The notes under the pieces: model-generated
Database searches by the model: none
What the model was told of the DNA's origin: nothing
The model's input: only the letters and a program-made list of their open reading frames with translations
Part shown: piece after piece, positions 1 through 7,394 of the stretch
Layout of the letters: the number at the start of each line of letters is the position of its first letter
Position numbering within the stretch: the first letter of the stretch is position 1
Program-made: the position numbers and the translations under genes
Origin: Bdellovibrio sp.
GTDB taxonomy: Bacteria; Myxococcota; SpSt-1050
Direction: 5' to 3'
Length of the DNA stretch: 19,391 nt
NCBI GenBank assembly: GCA_020725805.1
Contig: DYEF01000106.1
Location: 1-19,391, forward strand

Positions 1-2
1 CT

Positions 3-32
3 CTGGGATACCCCATTTTCCATATATCCCAG
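3..32. repeat. 8-bp inverted repeat at left edge
   Basis: The arms CTGGGATA (3-10) and TATCCCAG (25-32) are exact reverse complements separated by 14 bases. No T-run follows either arm, so it is a poor intrinsic terminator. It lies about 47 bases upstream of the -35 box of the transporter gene and could be an upstream operator, or the tail of a gene outside the window. It may also be chance. Confidence 0.25.
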
Positions 33-78
33 TGCAACGCAAAAAGCTCGGTCCTTATGAATTATTTCAATAATATTC

Positions 79-107
79 TTTACAACCAAAGTAAAACCAA
101 ATATTAT
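79..107 (+). promoter_or_regulatory. sigma70-type promoter for the transporter/cNMP unit
   Basis: A -35 box TTTACA (79-84, 5 of 6 to consensus) and a -10 box TATTAT (102-107, 5 of 6) are separated by exactly 17 bases. The predicted transcript starts near 114, leaving a leader of under 20 bases. The leader contains an AGGGG ribosome site (121-125) six bases before the TTG start at 132. Confidence 0.6.
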
Positions 108-131
108 ATAAATTTCAGACAGGGGCATTAA

Positions 132-2969
132 TTGGAAGAAAAAAATAAAATCATTGAAAGCCTTTTCAATATACAGAGCAGAGAGGTAAAAAAGACCTTT
201 TTAATGTTCTTCTATATTCTCTTAGGGGTCAGTACCTTTATCGTTGGACGTGCAGTAAGGGATGCACTCTTTCTTTCAAGATACAACATATCATCGCTCC
301 CTTATATGTATGTACTCGTTGCAATAGTTGTATCGGTTTCGGCACTCATATATTCGAGATATATCAAAAACTTCAGGACATCCTCGGTTATAATGTTTAT
401 AGATATTCTCTTTTCTGCTGTATTTATTCTCTTCTGGCTTGCAATCAGACTGAAATTTTCAAACTATGTCTACCCTGCACTGTATGTCTTTGTAGAGATA
501 GCCGGAAGTCTAATAATAGTTCCGTTCTGGACATTCGCTAATGAGATATTTACCTCACGCGAGGCCAAAAGGCTGTTCGGTATAATCGGAGCCGGAGGCG
601 TACTTGCCAATGTTGCGGCAGGCGGTCTTACCAAGATGATAGTACATTATGTTGGCACCGAAAACCTGCTTCTGATATGCTCACTGATTCTCCTCTTTGC
701 ATCTGCCATAATCTTCAGGGTGAGCAGGAGTACGGATATTATCAATGTCCTGCCTATGCAGGAACAGAAGAGACAATCCCAGAATATCCTGAGAGATATC
801 GGTAATATATTCTCCGAAGACTATACCCGAAAACTGGCCCTTATCGTAATCGTGATGGCCATTGTAATCACGTCTGTTGACTATCAGTTCAAGGTTCTTG
901 CAAAGAGCAGCTTTACGAAGGAGAATTCACTGACCGAATTCCTTGCAATGTTTGTATTCTCTACAGGTATAATTGCCTGCATTATTCAGTTTTTCATTAC
1001 CGGAAGATTTGTCAACAAATACGGAATCTTTGCAGCCCTCTTTACACTTCCGCTCTTTACCGGTCTGGGTATAACGGTCTTTATCTTCTACGGCACACTT
1101 CTGGCAATAGGTATATCGCAGGCCTCAAACTATATGTTCAGATATACTGTCTGGGATTCGACGTTTCAGATGCTCTATATCCCTATTTCACCAAAGAAGA
1201 GAAATTCATCCAAGGCAATTATAGACGGCGTATTCAAACAGCTGTCAAACGGCATAGCAGGTCTGATTCTCATATTTATGGTAAAAGGTCCCAGAATACT
1301 GATTCTCTCCCTGATGGTTATTATGGCTGTTACCTGGATTGTTTTACTCATAAGACTCCGTAAAAATTATATGCAGGTGCTCTTTGAATCGCTCCAGAAG
1401 AAGAGAATAGACCTCGAAGACTCAGGGTTTTCAATCAGTGACGAAAAGACTATCCGGCAGCTCGAGGAGATACTCGCAAGTTCAAAGAACAAGGAAGAGA
1501 TACTGGGCGCAATGGACCTGATACAGTATGCAAAAAATTATAACTGGATAAACACTATCAATAAGCTCCTCAGTCATCAGGAACCGGAAATCAGAAAAAA
1601 GGCAATTATGCTCTATGCACAGTGGGGATGGGGAATAGATATTTCACATCTTATTAACGCCCTCAATGATAAAAATGAAGAGGTAGTTGCAGAGGCAATC
1701 AACTCAGCCTGTATCATTATGAAGGAACGCGCTATAAATCTCATTGGCAAATATCTGACAAACAACAATCCCATGATCCGCTCATATGCAATAGCGGGTC
1801 TTATCAAATACGGCGGACTGGATGGTATTCTCAGATCTGCCGAACAACTGAAAAAGATGCTCGATTCAAAAGATAATGAAGAAAGGAAGTATGCGACTCG
1901 GGCACTGAGAATCATCGGCTCGAGAAATTTTTATCAGCCTCTCTTCAAGCTTCTTGCAGACTCCGACCCTGAAATTCAGAAAGAGGCTATACAGGCATCC
2001 TGTGAAATTAAGAGTATAGAATTACTGCCGGCACTGATCTACAAACTTCAGGACAAGGAACTATCGCCGGTTTTGATAACATCACTCCCCAATTACGGGG
2101 ATGACGCAATCGAGACACTCGGCAAGGTAGCAGAATTCAGGGCCGAAAAGATGGCTATCAGGGAAAAAATCCCGAAAATCATTGCCGGAATCAGGTCTCA
2201 GAAGGCTCTCGACAAACTCGTCTATCTCCTCCACCTCCCGGAGGAGTATATGCTTCTGAAAATATCCGTATATATCTCGAAACTGATTCATGAAAATCCC
2301 AGTCTCAGAATCGATGAAAAACCTGTCTACGATAAAATTAAGGCGATCAACGAGAAGATTTACAGATATATACTGATTGACGAATATTTCAACAAGACAC
2401 GTGACCCTCTGCTCTCAGAATGTATAAGAGACCGTATAAAGACAAATATACTTATTTCCCTGAGACTTCTGGACGCCCTCTATCCCCAGAAACAGATTTC
2501 GACCATAATATTCAATCTTGACTCATCCGTTCTTTCAAGGCGGGCAAATGCCATTGAAGCCATTGATAATATGTTTAACCAGCAGGAGTTCAAGAGACTG
2601 ACACAATTTATGGAATTTATCTATCTCGAGGGGAAAAGGCCCGAAGTCCTGAAATCAGGTGTCGAGGACGAGCAAGGTAAACGGGATAATATTCTTAGAG
2701 AAATATTCGAACAAAAGGATTACTGGCTTACTTTCTGCCTTATTAATGTCCTTTCCGCCGACTATCTCATGAATTTTTCATCACTGCTCGAAAAACTCTT
2801 CAAGGAATCTGAAGATATCATCAGGGAGGCCATACTGCTCAAAATAGTCTATTCGGGCATGAGGCTCCTTCCGGAAGACCTCGCAGAAAAGGTCAAACAC
2901 TACAATTCAGATATAATAAAGTTTCTTGAGTCCAAGGTCAAACAGGTCTATACGGAGGGTGCAAAATGA
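132..2969 (+). CDS. NTT/Tlc-family nucleotide transporter with C-terminal HEAT repeats
   Basis: This inner-membrane carrier resembles ATP/ADP translocases (NTT/Tlc). About residues 20-410 hold some 12 hydrophobic segments; about 440-720 is soluble and shows HEAT-like helical repeats, followed by a further helical tail to residue 945. Family landmarks are visible: RDAL in helix 1 (R43), VEIAGS with the PFWTFANE stretch (E122 on), SVDYQFK (D250, K254) and SKAIID (K361). From memory of the plant and chlamydial carriers these align with the four essential charged residues K, E, E, K, with charge kept but two conservative swaps (K to R, E to D). The start is TTG at 132, chosen for its AGGGG ribosome site. 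The next gene, a cyclic-nucleotide-binding protein, overlaps by ATGA, so the two are probably translationally coupled. Free-living bacteria have such carriers; the substrate (ATP/ADP exchange, net nucleotide uptake or something else) cannot be told from sequence. The family call is solid, the function less so. Confidence 0.85.
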   Translation: MEEKNKIIESLFNIQSREVKKTFLMFFYILLGVSTFIVGRAVRDALFLSRYNISSLPYMYVLVAIVVSVSALIYSRYIKNFRTSSVIMFIDILFSAVFILFWLAIRLKFSNYVYPALYVFVEIAGSLIIVPFWTFANEIFTSREAKRLFGIIGAGGVLANVAAGGLTKMIVHYVGTENLLLICSLILLFASAIIFRVSRSTDIINVLPMQEQKRQSQNILRDIGNIFSEDYTRKLALIVIVMAIVITSVDYQFKVLAKSSFTKENSLTEFLAMFVFSTGIIACIIQFFITGRFVNKYGIFAALFTLPLFTGLGITVFIFYGTLLAIGISQASNYMFRYTVWDSTFQMLYIPISPKKRNSSKAIIDGVFKQLSNGIAGLILIFMVKGPRILILSLMVIMAVTWIVLLIRLRKNYMQVLFESLQKKRIDLEDSGFSISDEKTIRQLEEILASSKNKEEILGAMDLIQYAKNYNWINTINKLLSHQEPEIRKKAIMLYAQWGWGIDISHLINALNDKNEEVVAEAINSACIIMKERAINLIGKYLTNNNPMIRSYAIAGLIKYGGLDGILRSAEQLKKMLDSKDNEERKYATRALRIIGSRNFYQPLFKLLADSDPEIQKEAIQASCEIKSIELLPALIYKLQDKELSPVLITSLPNYGDDAIETLGKVAEFRAEKMAIREKIPKIIAGIRSQKALDKLVYLLHLPEEYMLLKISVYISKLIHENPSLRIDEKPVYDKIKAINEKIYRYILIDEYFNKTRDPLLSECIRDRIKTNILISLRLLDALYPQKQISTIIFNLDSSVLSRRANAIEAIDNMFNQQEFKRLTQFMEFIYLEGKRPEVLKSGVEDEQGKRDNILREIFEQKDYWLTFCLINVLSADYLMNFSSLLEKLFKESEDIIREAILLKIVYSGMRLLPEDLAEKVKHYNSDIIKFLESKVKQVYTEGAK

Positions 2970-3400
2970 TAACTACTCTTGAGAAGGTACTCTTTCTGAA
3001 AGAAGTAAGTCTGTTCAGGAATATATCATCCGAGAGACTCGCAAAGATTGCAACAATAGCAAAGGAGGTTGAATTCCTGAAAGGGGATAAGATAATCAAT
3101 GAAGGTGACGAGGGAGATTCACTGTTTATAATAGTAGAAGGAAATGTCAGCATAATAAAGGGTAAGGATATTATAGCAAAACTCGGCCCGAGGGACTTCT
3201 TCGGAGAGATGGCAATTCTCGATTCGGAGCCGCGTTCGGCATCCGTTATTGCTGATTCGGAGATTGTATGCCTTAAGATTCTAAGAGAAGATTTTACCGA
3301 GATACTGATAGACGAACACGAGATAATGCTGGCAATCATCAGGTCACTCGTCCACAGACTGAGACAATCAAATATCAAGTCAGAAAAGAAGAATCAATAG
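2966..3400 (+). CDS. single-domain cyclic-nucleotide-binding protein
   Basis: This 144-residue protein is almost wholly one CAP/PKA-type cNMP-binding beta-roll. It opens with the LFLKEVSLFRNIS stretch typical of the domain, has glycine turns at EGDEGDSLFIIVEGN (about 46-60), and a phosphate-binding cassette FFGEMAILDSEPRSAS at about 78-93. Glu81 and Arg90 of the cassette are present, so real cAMP or cGMP binding is plausible. There is no helix-turn-helix, so it is not a CRP-type transcription factor. The ATG overlaps the transporter stop as ATGA, implying co-translation. The obvious inference is a detached sensory subunit for the HEAT-tailed transporter. Alternatively it is a stand-alone protein of unknown partner. 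Its stop overlaps the convergent sugar transferase gene by 7 bases. Confidence 0.88.
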   Translation: MITTLEKVLFLKEVSLFRNISSERLAKIATIAKEVEFLKGDKIINEGDEGDSLFIIVEGNVSIIKGKDIIAKLGPRDFFGEMAILDSEPRSASVIADSEIVCLKILREDFTEILIDEHEIMLAIIRSLVHRLRQSNIKSEKKNQ

Positions 3401-4821
3401 GCACCGGCTTTTGTAAAGACAACTTTTACAGTCCTTATTATAACCGTTATATCGAGCCACAGGGAATAATTTTTGACATACCAGGTCTCGAGCTCCACTC
3501 TCTTCTGAAAATCTATATCGGACCTTCCGGATATCTGCCAGAGACCTGTAATACCGGGTTTGACCTCGAGATAGTAGTCAGAACCTTCCTTAAATAGCTC
3601 GAGTTCCTCATACAGAACAGGTCTTGGTCCGACCAGACTCATCTCTCCTTTGATAACATTTATAAGCTGGGGGAGTTCGTCAAGACTTGTCTTTCTGAGA
3701 AATCTGCCGAACTTTGTTATACGCGGGTCATCAGGAATCTTCTTGAATCTGTCCCATTCGGCCTTCATCTTAGGATTGTTCTTCAGAATATCTTTGAGCA
3801 TTTCATCTGCACCCACAACCATACTTCTGAATTTGAGGCAGTCAAACTCCCTTCCCTTATAGCCGATTCTCCTGTGCTTATAGATTACAGGTCCCGGTGA
3901 ATCCAGTTTTATCAAAACTGCCAGCACCAGCATCAGAGGAAGTGACAGAAGAAGCAGAATACTGCCCACAACCAAATCAAATATTCTCTTGATCGCCCTG
4001 TAAAACGGATTTTTTAGTCTGTTCTTTATGTTGATAATCATCAGCTGTTCGTTGAAGAAATAATCCATTTCGATTCCCAGAAGCGGGATTCCGTAAAGGT
4101 CCGGAATGATCAATATATCTATATTGTGACCGTTAAACGACTTGATAAAATTTGTAATATTGATTCTGAGAGGTCCGTTTAATCCCACTATAAGGGTCGT
4201 AGCCCTTGTCTGTGAAATTCCGTTCTGAATATCTTTTACAGATTCCCGGTCAATTGATGTGCTCCCCTCATGAAAGAGGTATTCACCCACTATTTCAAAA
4301 GACAGATATGGTTCGTTTTCGATTGCACGTTTAATATTCGGCATCATATCCATCGAAGCAACGAGATATATCCTCCTCTGAAGGCCCAGAATCTTCAGCA
4401 CCAGAGGTTTTATGAGCAGTTTCATAAGCGGCAGGAAGATAATGACAAGGATATATCCGAGAAGTAGGACCGTCCTCGAGACATCAGGGCTGAATTTGCC
4501 AATCGAAACTATGGAGAAAATAATCAGTATAGCCAGTGTCGAACCCTTGATTATGCGCTCATACTCTCTCCAGAAAGGAATCCGCTTTGTATAAATGCCT
4601 TCAAAGACGAAGATAATGATATAGATAAACAGAAAGAGGAAGAAGAAGGTCGAGAACCTCTCAGGCAGAGTATCCTGATATAATCTGTGAAAATGCGGCA
4701 GAATCTTGATTCTTATCAGGAGTGCGGAAGAATAAAGTGCAAAGATAGCCAGATAATCAATAATTATAAGGACCGAGAGTTCAAGCAAAGCACTGATCTG
4801 TCTGAATAACGCCTTCTTCAT
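3394..4821 (-). CDS. WbaP-like undecaprenyl-phosphate hexose-1-phosphate transferase
   Basis: This polyprenyl-phosphate sugar transferase moves a hexose-1-phosphate from a UDP-sugar to undecaprenyl phosphate and so starts O-antigen or exopolysaccharide assembly at the inner membrane. The layout is that of the large WbaP/EPS_sugtrans type. Four to five N-terminal membrane segments (about 8-140) are followed by a cytoplasmic Rossmann-like domain (about 150-265). A re-entrant hydrophobic helix (about 280-305) leads into the bacterial sugar-transferase catalytic domain. Motifs seen are SPGPVIYKHRRIG, KFRSM, TSLDELPQ with the catalytic-type Asp-Glu pair (D381-E382), LVGPRP and KPGITGLWQISGRS, with a terminal GAY. 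I chose ATG at 4821, giving 475 residues, close to the length I recall for Salmonella WbaP. A GTG at 4854 would add 11 residues but they are encoded by promoter-like DNA and neither start has a Shine-Dalgarno site. Which hexose is used is not decided by sequence. Confidence 0.88.
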   Translation of the reverse strand: MKKALFRQISALLELSVLIIIDYLAIFALYSSALLIRIKILPHFHRLYQDTLPERFSTFFFLFLFIYIIIFVFEGIYTKRIPFWREYERIIKGSTLAILIIFSIVSIGKFSPDVSRTVLLLGYILVIIFLPLMKLLIKPLVLKILGLQRRIYLVASMDMMPNIKRAIENEPYLSFEIVGEYLFHEGSTSIDRESVKDIQNGISQTRATTLIVGLNGPLRINITNFIKSFNGHNIDILIIPDLYGIPLLGIEMDYFFNEQLMIINIKNRLKNPFYRAIKRIFDLVVGSILLLLSLPLMLVLAVLIKLDSPGPVIYKHRRIGYKGREFDCLKFRSMVVGADEMLKDILKNNPKMKAEWDRFKKIPDDPRITKFGRFLRKTSLDELPQLINVIKGEMSLVGPRPVLYEELELFKEGSDYYLEVKPGITGLWQISGRSDIDFQKRVELETWYVKNYSLWLDITVIIRTVKVVFTKAGAY

Positions 4822-4828
4822 TATTAAA

Positions 4829-4837
4829 ATTATATCA
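4829..4837 (-). promoter_or_regulatory. extended -10 promoter just before the sugar transferase ATG
   Basis: Read on the minus strand, TGATATAAT is a perfect extended -10 element (TG, one base, TATAAT; the hexamer lies at 4829-4834). No good -35 box is seen, which extended -10 promoters can lack. A start point about seven bases downstream falls at 4822-4821, on or next to the ATG, so the transcript would be leaderless or nearly so. This agrees with the lack of a Shine-Dalgarno site there. Confidence 0.45.
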
Positions 4838-4879
4838 TAATTTATTTTAATCACAAAAGCTTATTTGCTATTAATTAGA

Positions 4880-5167
4880 CTATTTTTTTCCGAACAACTC
4901 TTCGAGTCTTCTCTTCGCTTCGTCTTTTTTACTCTCTGCCCTGTTGTCCGTAAGAGGTGAAAAGAAGTCGCATACATTTGCCTTCTCTTTATCGAAGACC
5001 TGTTCTGCCTGTGGTTCACGGCACTGATGGTATGCCCCTTCATCATAAAACTCACAGTTTAAGCATATATGCAAATCTCTTTTGCAGAACGGACATTCGT
5101 CTCTTATGTAAATCTTTGTGTCATAAGGGACATCTTTTTTGCAGAAATAACATTTGAGTATTTTCAT
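4880..5167 (-). CDS. small cysteine-rich (predicted zinc-binding) protein
   Basis: This is a 95-residue soluble protein of unknown function. Eight cysteines fall as CxxC pairs at 6/9, 25/28 and 35/38, plus C49 and C66, with His33 and His47 near them. This is enough for two structural zinc sites, like a pair of zinc ribbons. The central stretch LNCEFYDEGAYHQCREPQAE and the following DKEKANVCDFF resemble a short protein I recall as widely conserved in diderm bacteria, where it has no assigned role. The C-terminus is a short charged helix (about 75-95). The ATG start lacks a close ribosome site. It lies 11 bases after the crotonase gene and before the sugar transferase, probably on one transcript. 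Regulation or protein-protein contact is a guess only. Confidence 0.75.
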   Translation of the reverse strand: MKILKCYFCKKDVPYDTKIYIRDECPFCKRDLHICLNCEFYDEGAYHQCREPQAEQVFDKEKANVCDFFSPLTDNRAESKKDEAKRRLEELFGKK

Positions 5168-5178
5168 AGCAAAGTTTT

Positions 5179-5928
5179 CTATTCCTTTCTCTGATTTCTG
5201 TCAAGCATAAGCAGGACCTGATTGCGGTCTTCTATGTTCAAAGCCGCTTCCAGAGACGGGACATCCATTGCAATATTTATTGCCTCTTTGGTCATTTTGA
5301 TACCCAGTGGATTTTTTGAACATATTATATCTGCAATCCTTTTCGCCTCGTTCATCAGGTCTTCCCGCTTAACGATTTTTGAGGCAAAACCGAGTTTTAA
5401 TGCTTCATCGGCATTCATCCATTCTCCTGTCAGAAGAAATTCATAGGCCCTTCCTGCACCAATCAGTCTCGGCAGAAAATACGAACTCGCCATATCCGCC
5501 CCGCCAAGTCCGATATTCAGATAAGCCGCACAGAATCTTGCATCAGGAGTAATAATTCTGATATCAGATGCCATTGCAAATGAAAATCCGAGACCCGCTG
5601 CGCTACCATGGATAGCTGCAATGACCGGCTGCGGAATCTCTCTCATCCTGAGCAGAAGCCTCGATAGCCGTGCCTGAGCGATATACATCTTCTTTGCATC
5701 CATCCTGAATATATCAGGCCCGAATGTCTTCATATCCAGACCGGCACAAAAACCTTTGCATTCTCCTCCGTTCAATATCAGAACAACGATATCCTCTCTT
5801 TCTTTCAGACTATCAAACAAGACCTCGAGCTCCTCGAGCATTTTCAGATTTACTGCATTATAACTCTCTTTTCTGTTCAGAGTTAATATCCCTGTATTCT
5901 TACTCTGTTCAAAAATTATAGTTTCCAT
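5179..5928 (-). CDS. enoyl-CoA hydratase/isomerase (crotonase) family protein, atypical active site
   Basis: This 249-residue protein has the full-length crotonase fold. Both oxyanion-hole segments are clear: GFCAGLDM (about 59-66) and the IHGSAAGLGFSFAMASD stretch (about 107-122), and the CoA-binding helix region is present. Both glutamates that make a classical hydratase are missing. The position of the GGGCEL glutamate is Ser116, and the PEI glutamate is Tyr136. An aspartate (D145, in GGADMA) sits where dienoyl-CoA isomerases place their catalytic Asp. It may therefore be an isomerase or an enzyme with other CoA-thioester chemistry rather than a beta-oxidation hydratase. No acyl-CoA dehydrogenase, thiolase or ligase is nearby. 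The ATG has a strong AAGGAG site that overlaps the stop of the upstream DUF2891 gene, so the two are coupled. The family is certain and the reaction unknown. Confidence 0.85.
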   Translation of the reverse strand: METIIFEQSKNTGILTLNRKESYNAVNLKMLEELEVLFDSLKEREDIVVLILNGGECKGFCAGLDMKTFGPDIFRMDAKKMYIAQARLSRLLLRMREIPQPVIAAIHGSAAGLGFSFAMASDIRIITPDARFCAAYLNIGLGGADMASSYFLPRLIGAGRAYEFLLTGEWMNADEALKLGFASKIVKREDLMNEAKRIADIICSKNPLGIKMTKEAINIAMDVPSLEAALNIEDRNQVLLMLDRNQRKE

Positions 5929-5937
5929 AAACTCTCC

Positions 5938-7137
5938 TTATTTGATAGTTGCCTTTGTGTAGAAAAATATTGCAAATGAGGCAAGCCAGTGTTCACCTCC
6001 GTATCCCGATTTCTCAATATATTCCTCTGCTTTTGCACAATTCATATCGATAATAGTTTCAAAAAACGGCCTTCTGTAATCATTCTCAGGAAGTGCCGAC
6101 ATGATTCCATCAAGTGAACCCGCCCTCTGATAGAACAGCCCTATCAGATGTCCGATTCTCGGGTCTTCAGGGTTTATTATTTCGACAGGCTTCAGACTGG
6201 CTTTGAGCTTTTCGTCTGTCATAAATCTGTCAAACCATTTAAGGAATTGTTCCTGAGGTAAAATCCTCCTCATAAGGTCTGCCTCAGCAAGGCAGGGTGA
6301 AATAAAGTCCTCGCCCGAGGGTTCATAATTGACAGGACAGTCTTCATCAGAATAATAAAAGAAAGTTGCTCTTAAGATTACTTCATTTAGATAATCTATT
6401 GCATTCACAGCTTTAAGGTAATCATACAGGTGAATCATAGAGAAGGCTGTGTTCTGATGAGTCCCTTCCCTGATTGGTCTTGATAACTGATTCAGGTAAC
6501 CGATAAAACTATTGGCAATAAAGGCCGAAAAGGGTTCGATATTTTTATAAATTATTCTGAGTTCAGGGTCATTGCTTCTCTTTAATTCTGCGGCAAGTCT
6601 TAAGAGCCACCCCCAGCCATAAGGTCTTTCGAAGAGCCGGTTCCTCTTTTTTTTAAAAAATTCAATCTCATTAAGTATATTCTCCTGCGAAAGGTCTTCC
6701 GTAAGCCGCTTCTTAATCTCAGAACCGTTATTTATATCCGGATATCTGTTCAGTATTCTTACCATCGACCAGTGGCCGTGGACCGCAGAGTGCCAGTCAA
6801 AACAACCAAAAAATGCAGGTGTATTCATTCTCGGAGGTGTAAGGTCGTCATCGCTCTCAAAAACATAATTGGGTTTATTGGGATATTCCCTGTTGGTGCA
6901 GTCAAGTGAGAGTTTTATGAGTTTTGAGGCCTTCTCTTTATCTAACTGGGGACATTTCTTTACATAACTGGCATCATTAATCAGAATCCCCTTTTTCTCT
7001 CTTTTGTCCGTATCCCTGTTTCTAAAATCGGGTTCGATCTTCAGAAAGTATATGACCAGAAAGAGAAAGGCAAGGGAGAATCCGAGGAAGATATAATCTC
7101 TTCTTATCCTGCTCTTCTCTTTATCTGCATTCTGCAT
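5938..7137 (-). CDS. DUF2891-family protein with N-terminal membrane anchor
   Basis: This 399-residue protein has a basic N-terminus, one hydrophobic helix (about 16-33) and then a large soluble domain. The segment TPAFFGCFDWHSAVHGHW (about 107-123) is the hallmark of the DUF2891 family as I recall it. That family has no agreed function; its helical, tryptophan- and histidine-rich character suggests an alpha/alpha barrel that could act on carbohydrates, which is inference. The helix is either a signal anchor or an uncleaved signal peptide, so the domain probably faces the periplasm. The start is ATG at 7137, five bases after a perfect AGGAGG (7143-7148). A TTG at 7158 in the same frame would swallow that ribosome site and is rejected. 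It is the first gene of the four-gene minus-strand series ending with the sugar transferase. Confidence 0.8.
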   Translation of the reverse strand: MQNADKEKSRIRRDYIFLGFSLAFLFLVIYFLKIEPDFRNRDTDKREKKGILINDASYVKKCPQLDKEKASKLIKLSLDCTNREYPNKPNYVFESDDDLTPPRMNTPAFFGCFDWHSAVHGHWSMVRILNRYPDINNGSEIKKRLTEDLSQENILNEIEFFKKKRNRLFERPYGWGWLLRLAAELKRSNDPELRIIYKNIEPFSAFIANSFIGYLNQLSRPIREGTHQNTAFSMIHLYDYLKAVNAIDYLNEVILRATFFYYSDEDCPVNYEPSGEDFISPCLAEADLMRRILPQEQFLKWFDRFMTDEKLKASLKPVEIINPEDPRIGHLIGLFYQRAGSLDGIMSALPENDYRRPFFETIIDMNCAKAEEYIEKSGYGGEHWLASFAIFFYTKATIK

Positions 7138-7142
7138 CAATC

Positions 7143-7148
7143 CCTCCT
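7143..7148 (-). promoter_or_regulatory. Shine-Dalgarno site that fixes the DUF2891 start
   Basis: AGGAGG on the minus strand lies five bases before the ATG at 7137. It decides in favour of this ATG over the longer in-frame TTG at 7158. Confidence 0.75.
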
Positions 7149-7265
7149 GAATGCCCAATATTTATTCAATTATCTGCCAAAATCAATATAAAACTTCAAT
7201 TACCTACTGTTTAAGCCCGACATTTACACTGACCCGACAGGTAACTAATCGATTTAACAGAGTTC

Positions 7266-7291
7266 TTGACAATCGCAAAATTTTAGATAAT
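7266..7291 (+). promoter_or_regulatory. possible tRNA-Gly promoter
   Basis: A perfect -35 hexamer TTGACA (7266-7271) lies 34 bases before the tRNA. The best -10 candidate is GATAAT (7286-7291, 5 of 6), but the spacer is only 14 bases. Other hexamers inside the tandem TTTTAGATAA copies give spacers of 12 or 22. The -35 call is good and the -10 uncertain. Confidence 0.4.
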
Positions 7292-7300
7292 TTTAGATAA
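7281..7300 (+). repeat. tandem duplication of TTTTAGATAA
   Basis: Two exact, adjacent 10-base copies (7281-7290 and 7291-7300) sit between the TTGACA box and the first base of the tRNA. They cover the place where the -10 box should be. Confidence 0.85.
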
Positions 7301-7305
7301 CGGAT

Positions 7306-7380
<75 letters not shown>

Positions 7381-7394
7381 TCTTCCATCAAAAA

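Noticed and set aside
2938-3378. Minus-strand 146-codon frame opposite the cNMP-binding gene
   Set aside because: The plus-strand protein has an intact domain and coupled start; the opposing frame is serine/isoleucine-rich and featureless.
3412-3430. TGTAAA/TTTACA hairpin just after the cNMP gene stop as a terminator
   Set aside because: The stem is only six mostly A-T pairs, has no T-run after it and lies inside the sugar transferase coding region.
4861-5055. Minus-strand 64-codon frame overlapping the cysteine-rich gene
   Set aside because: It lies in another frame of a gene with clear conserved CxxC motifs, and its own translation has no recognisable features.
7177-7240. Minus-strand promoter for the DUF2891 operon (TAAACA with TATATT or TTGAAG with GATAAT)
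   Set aside because: Several weak, competing matches in A-T rich DNA; none good enough to list as a feature.
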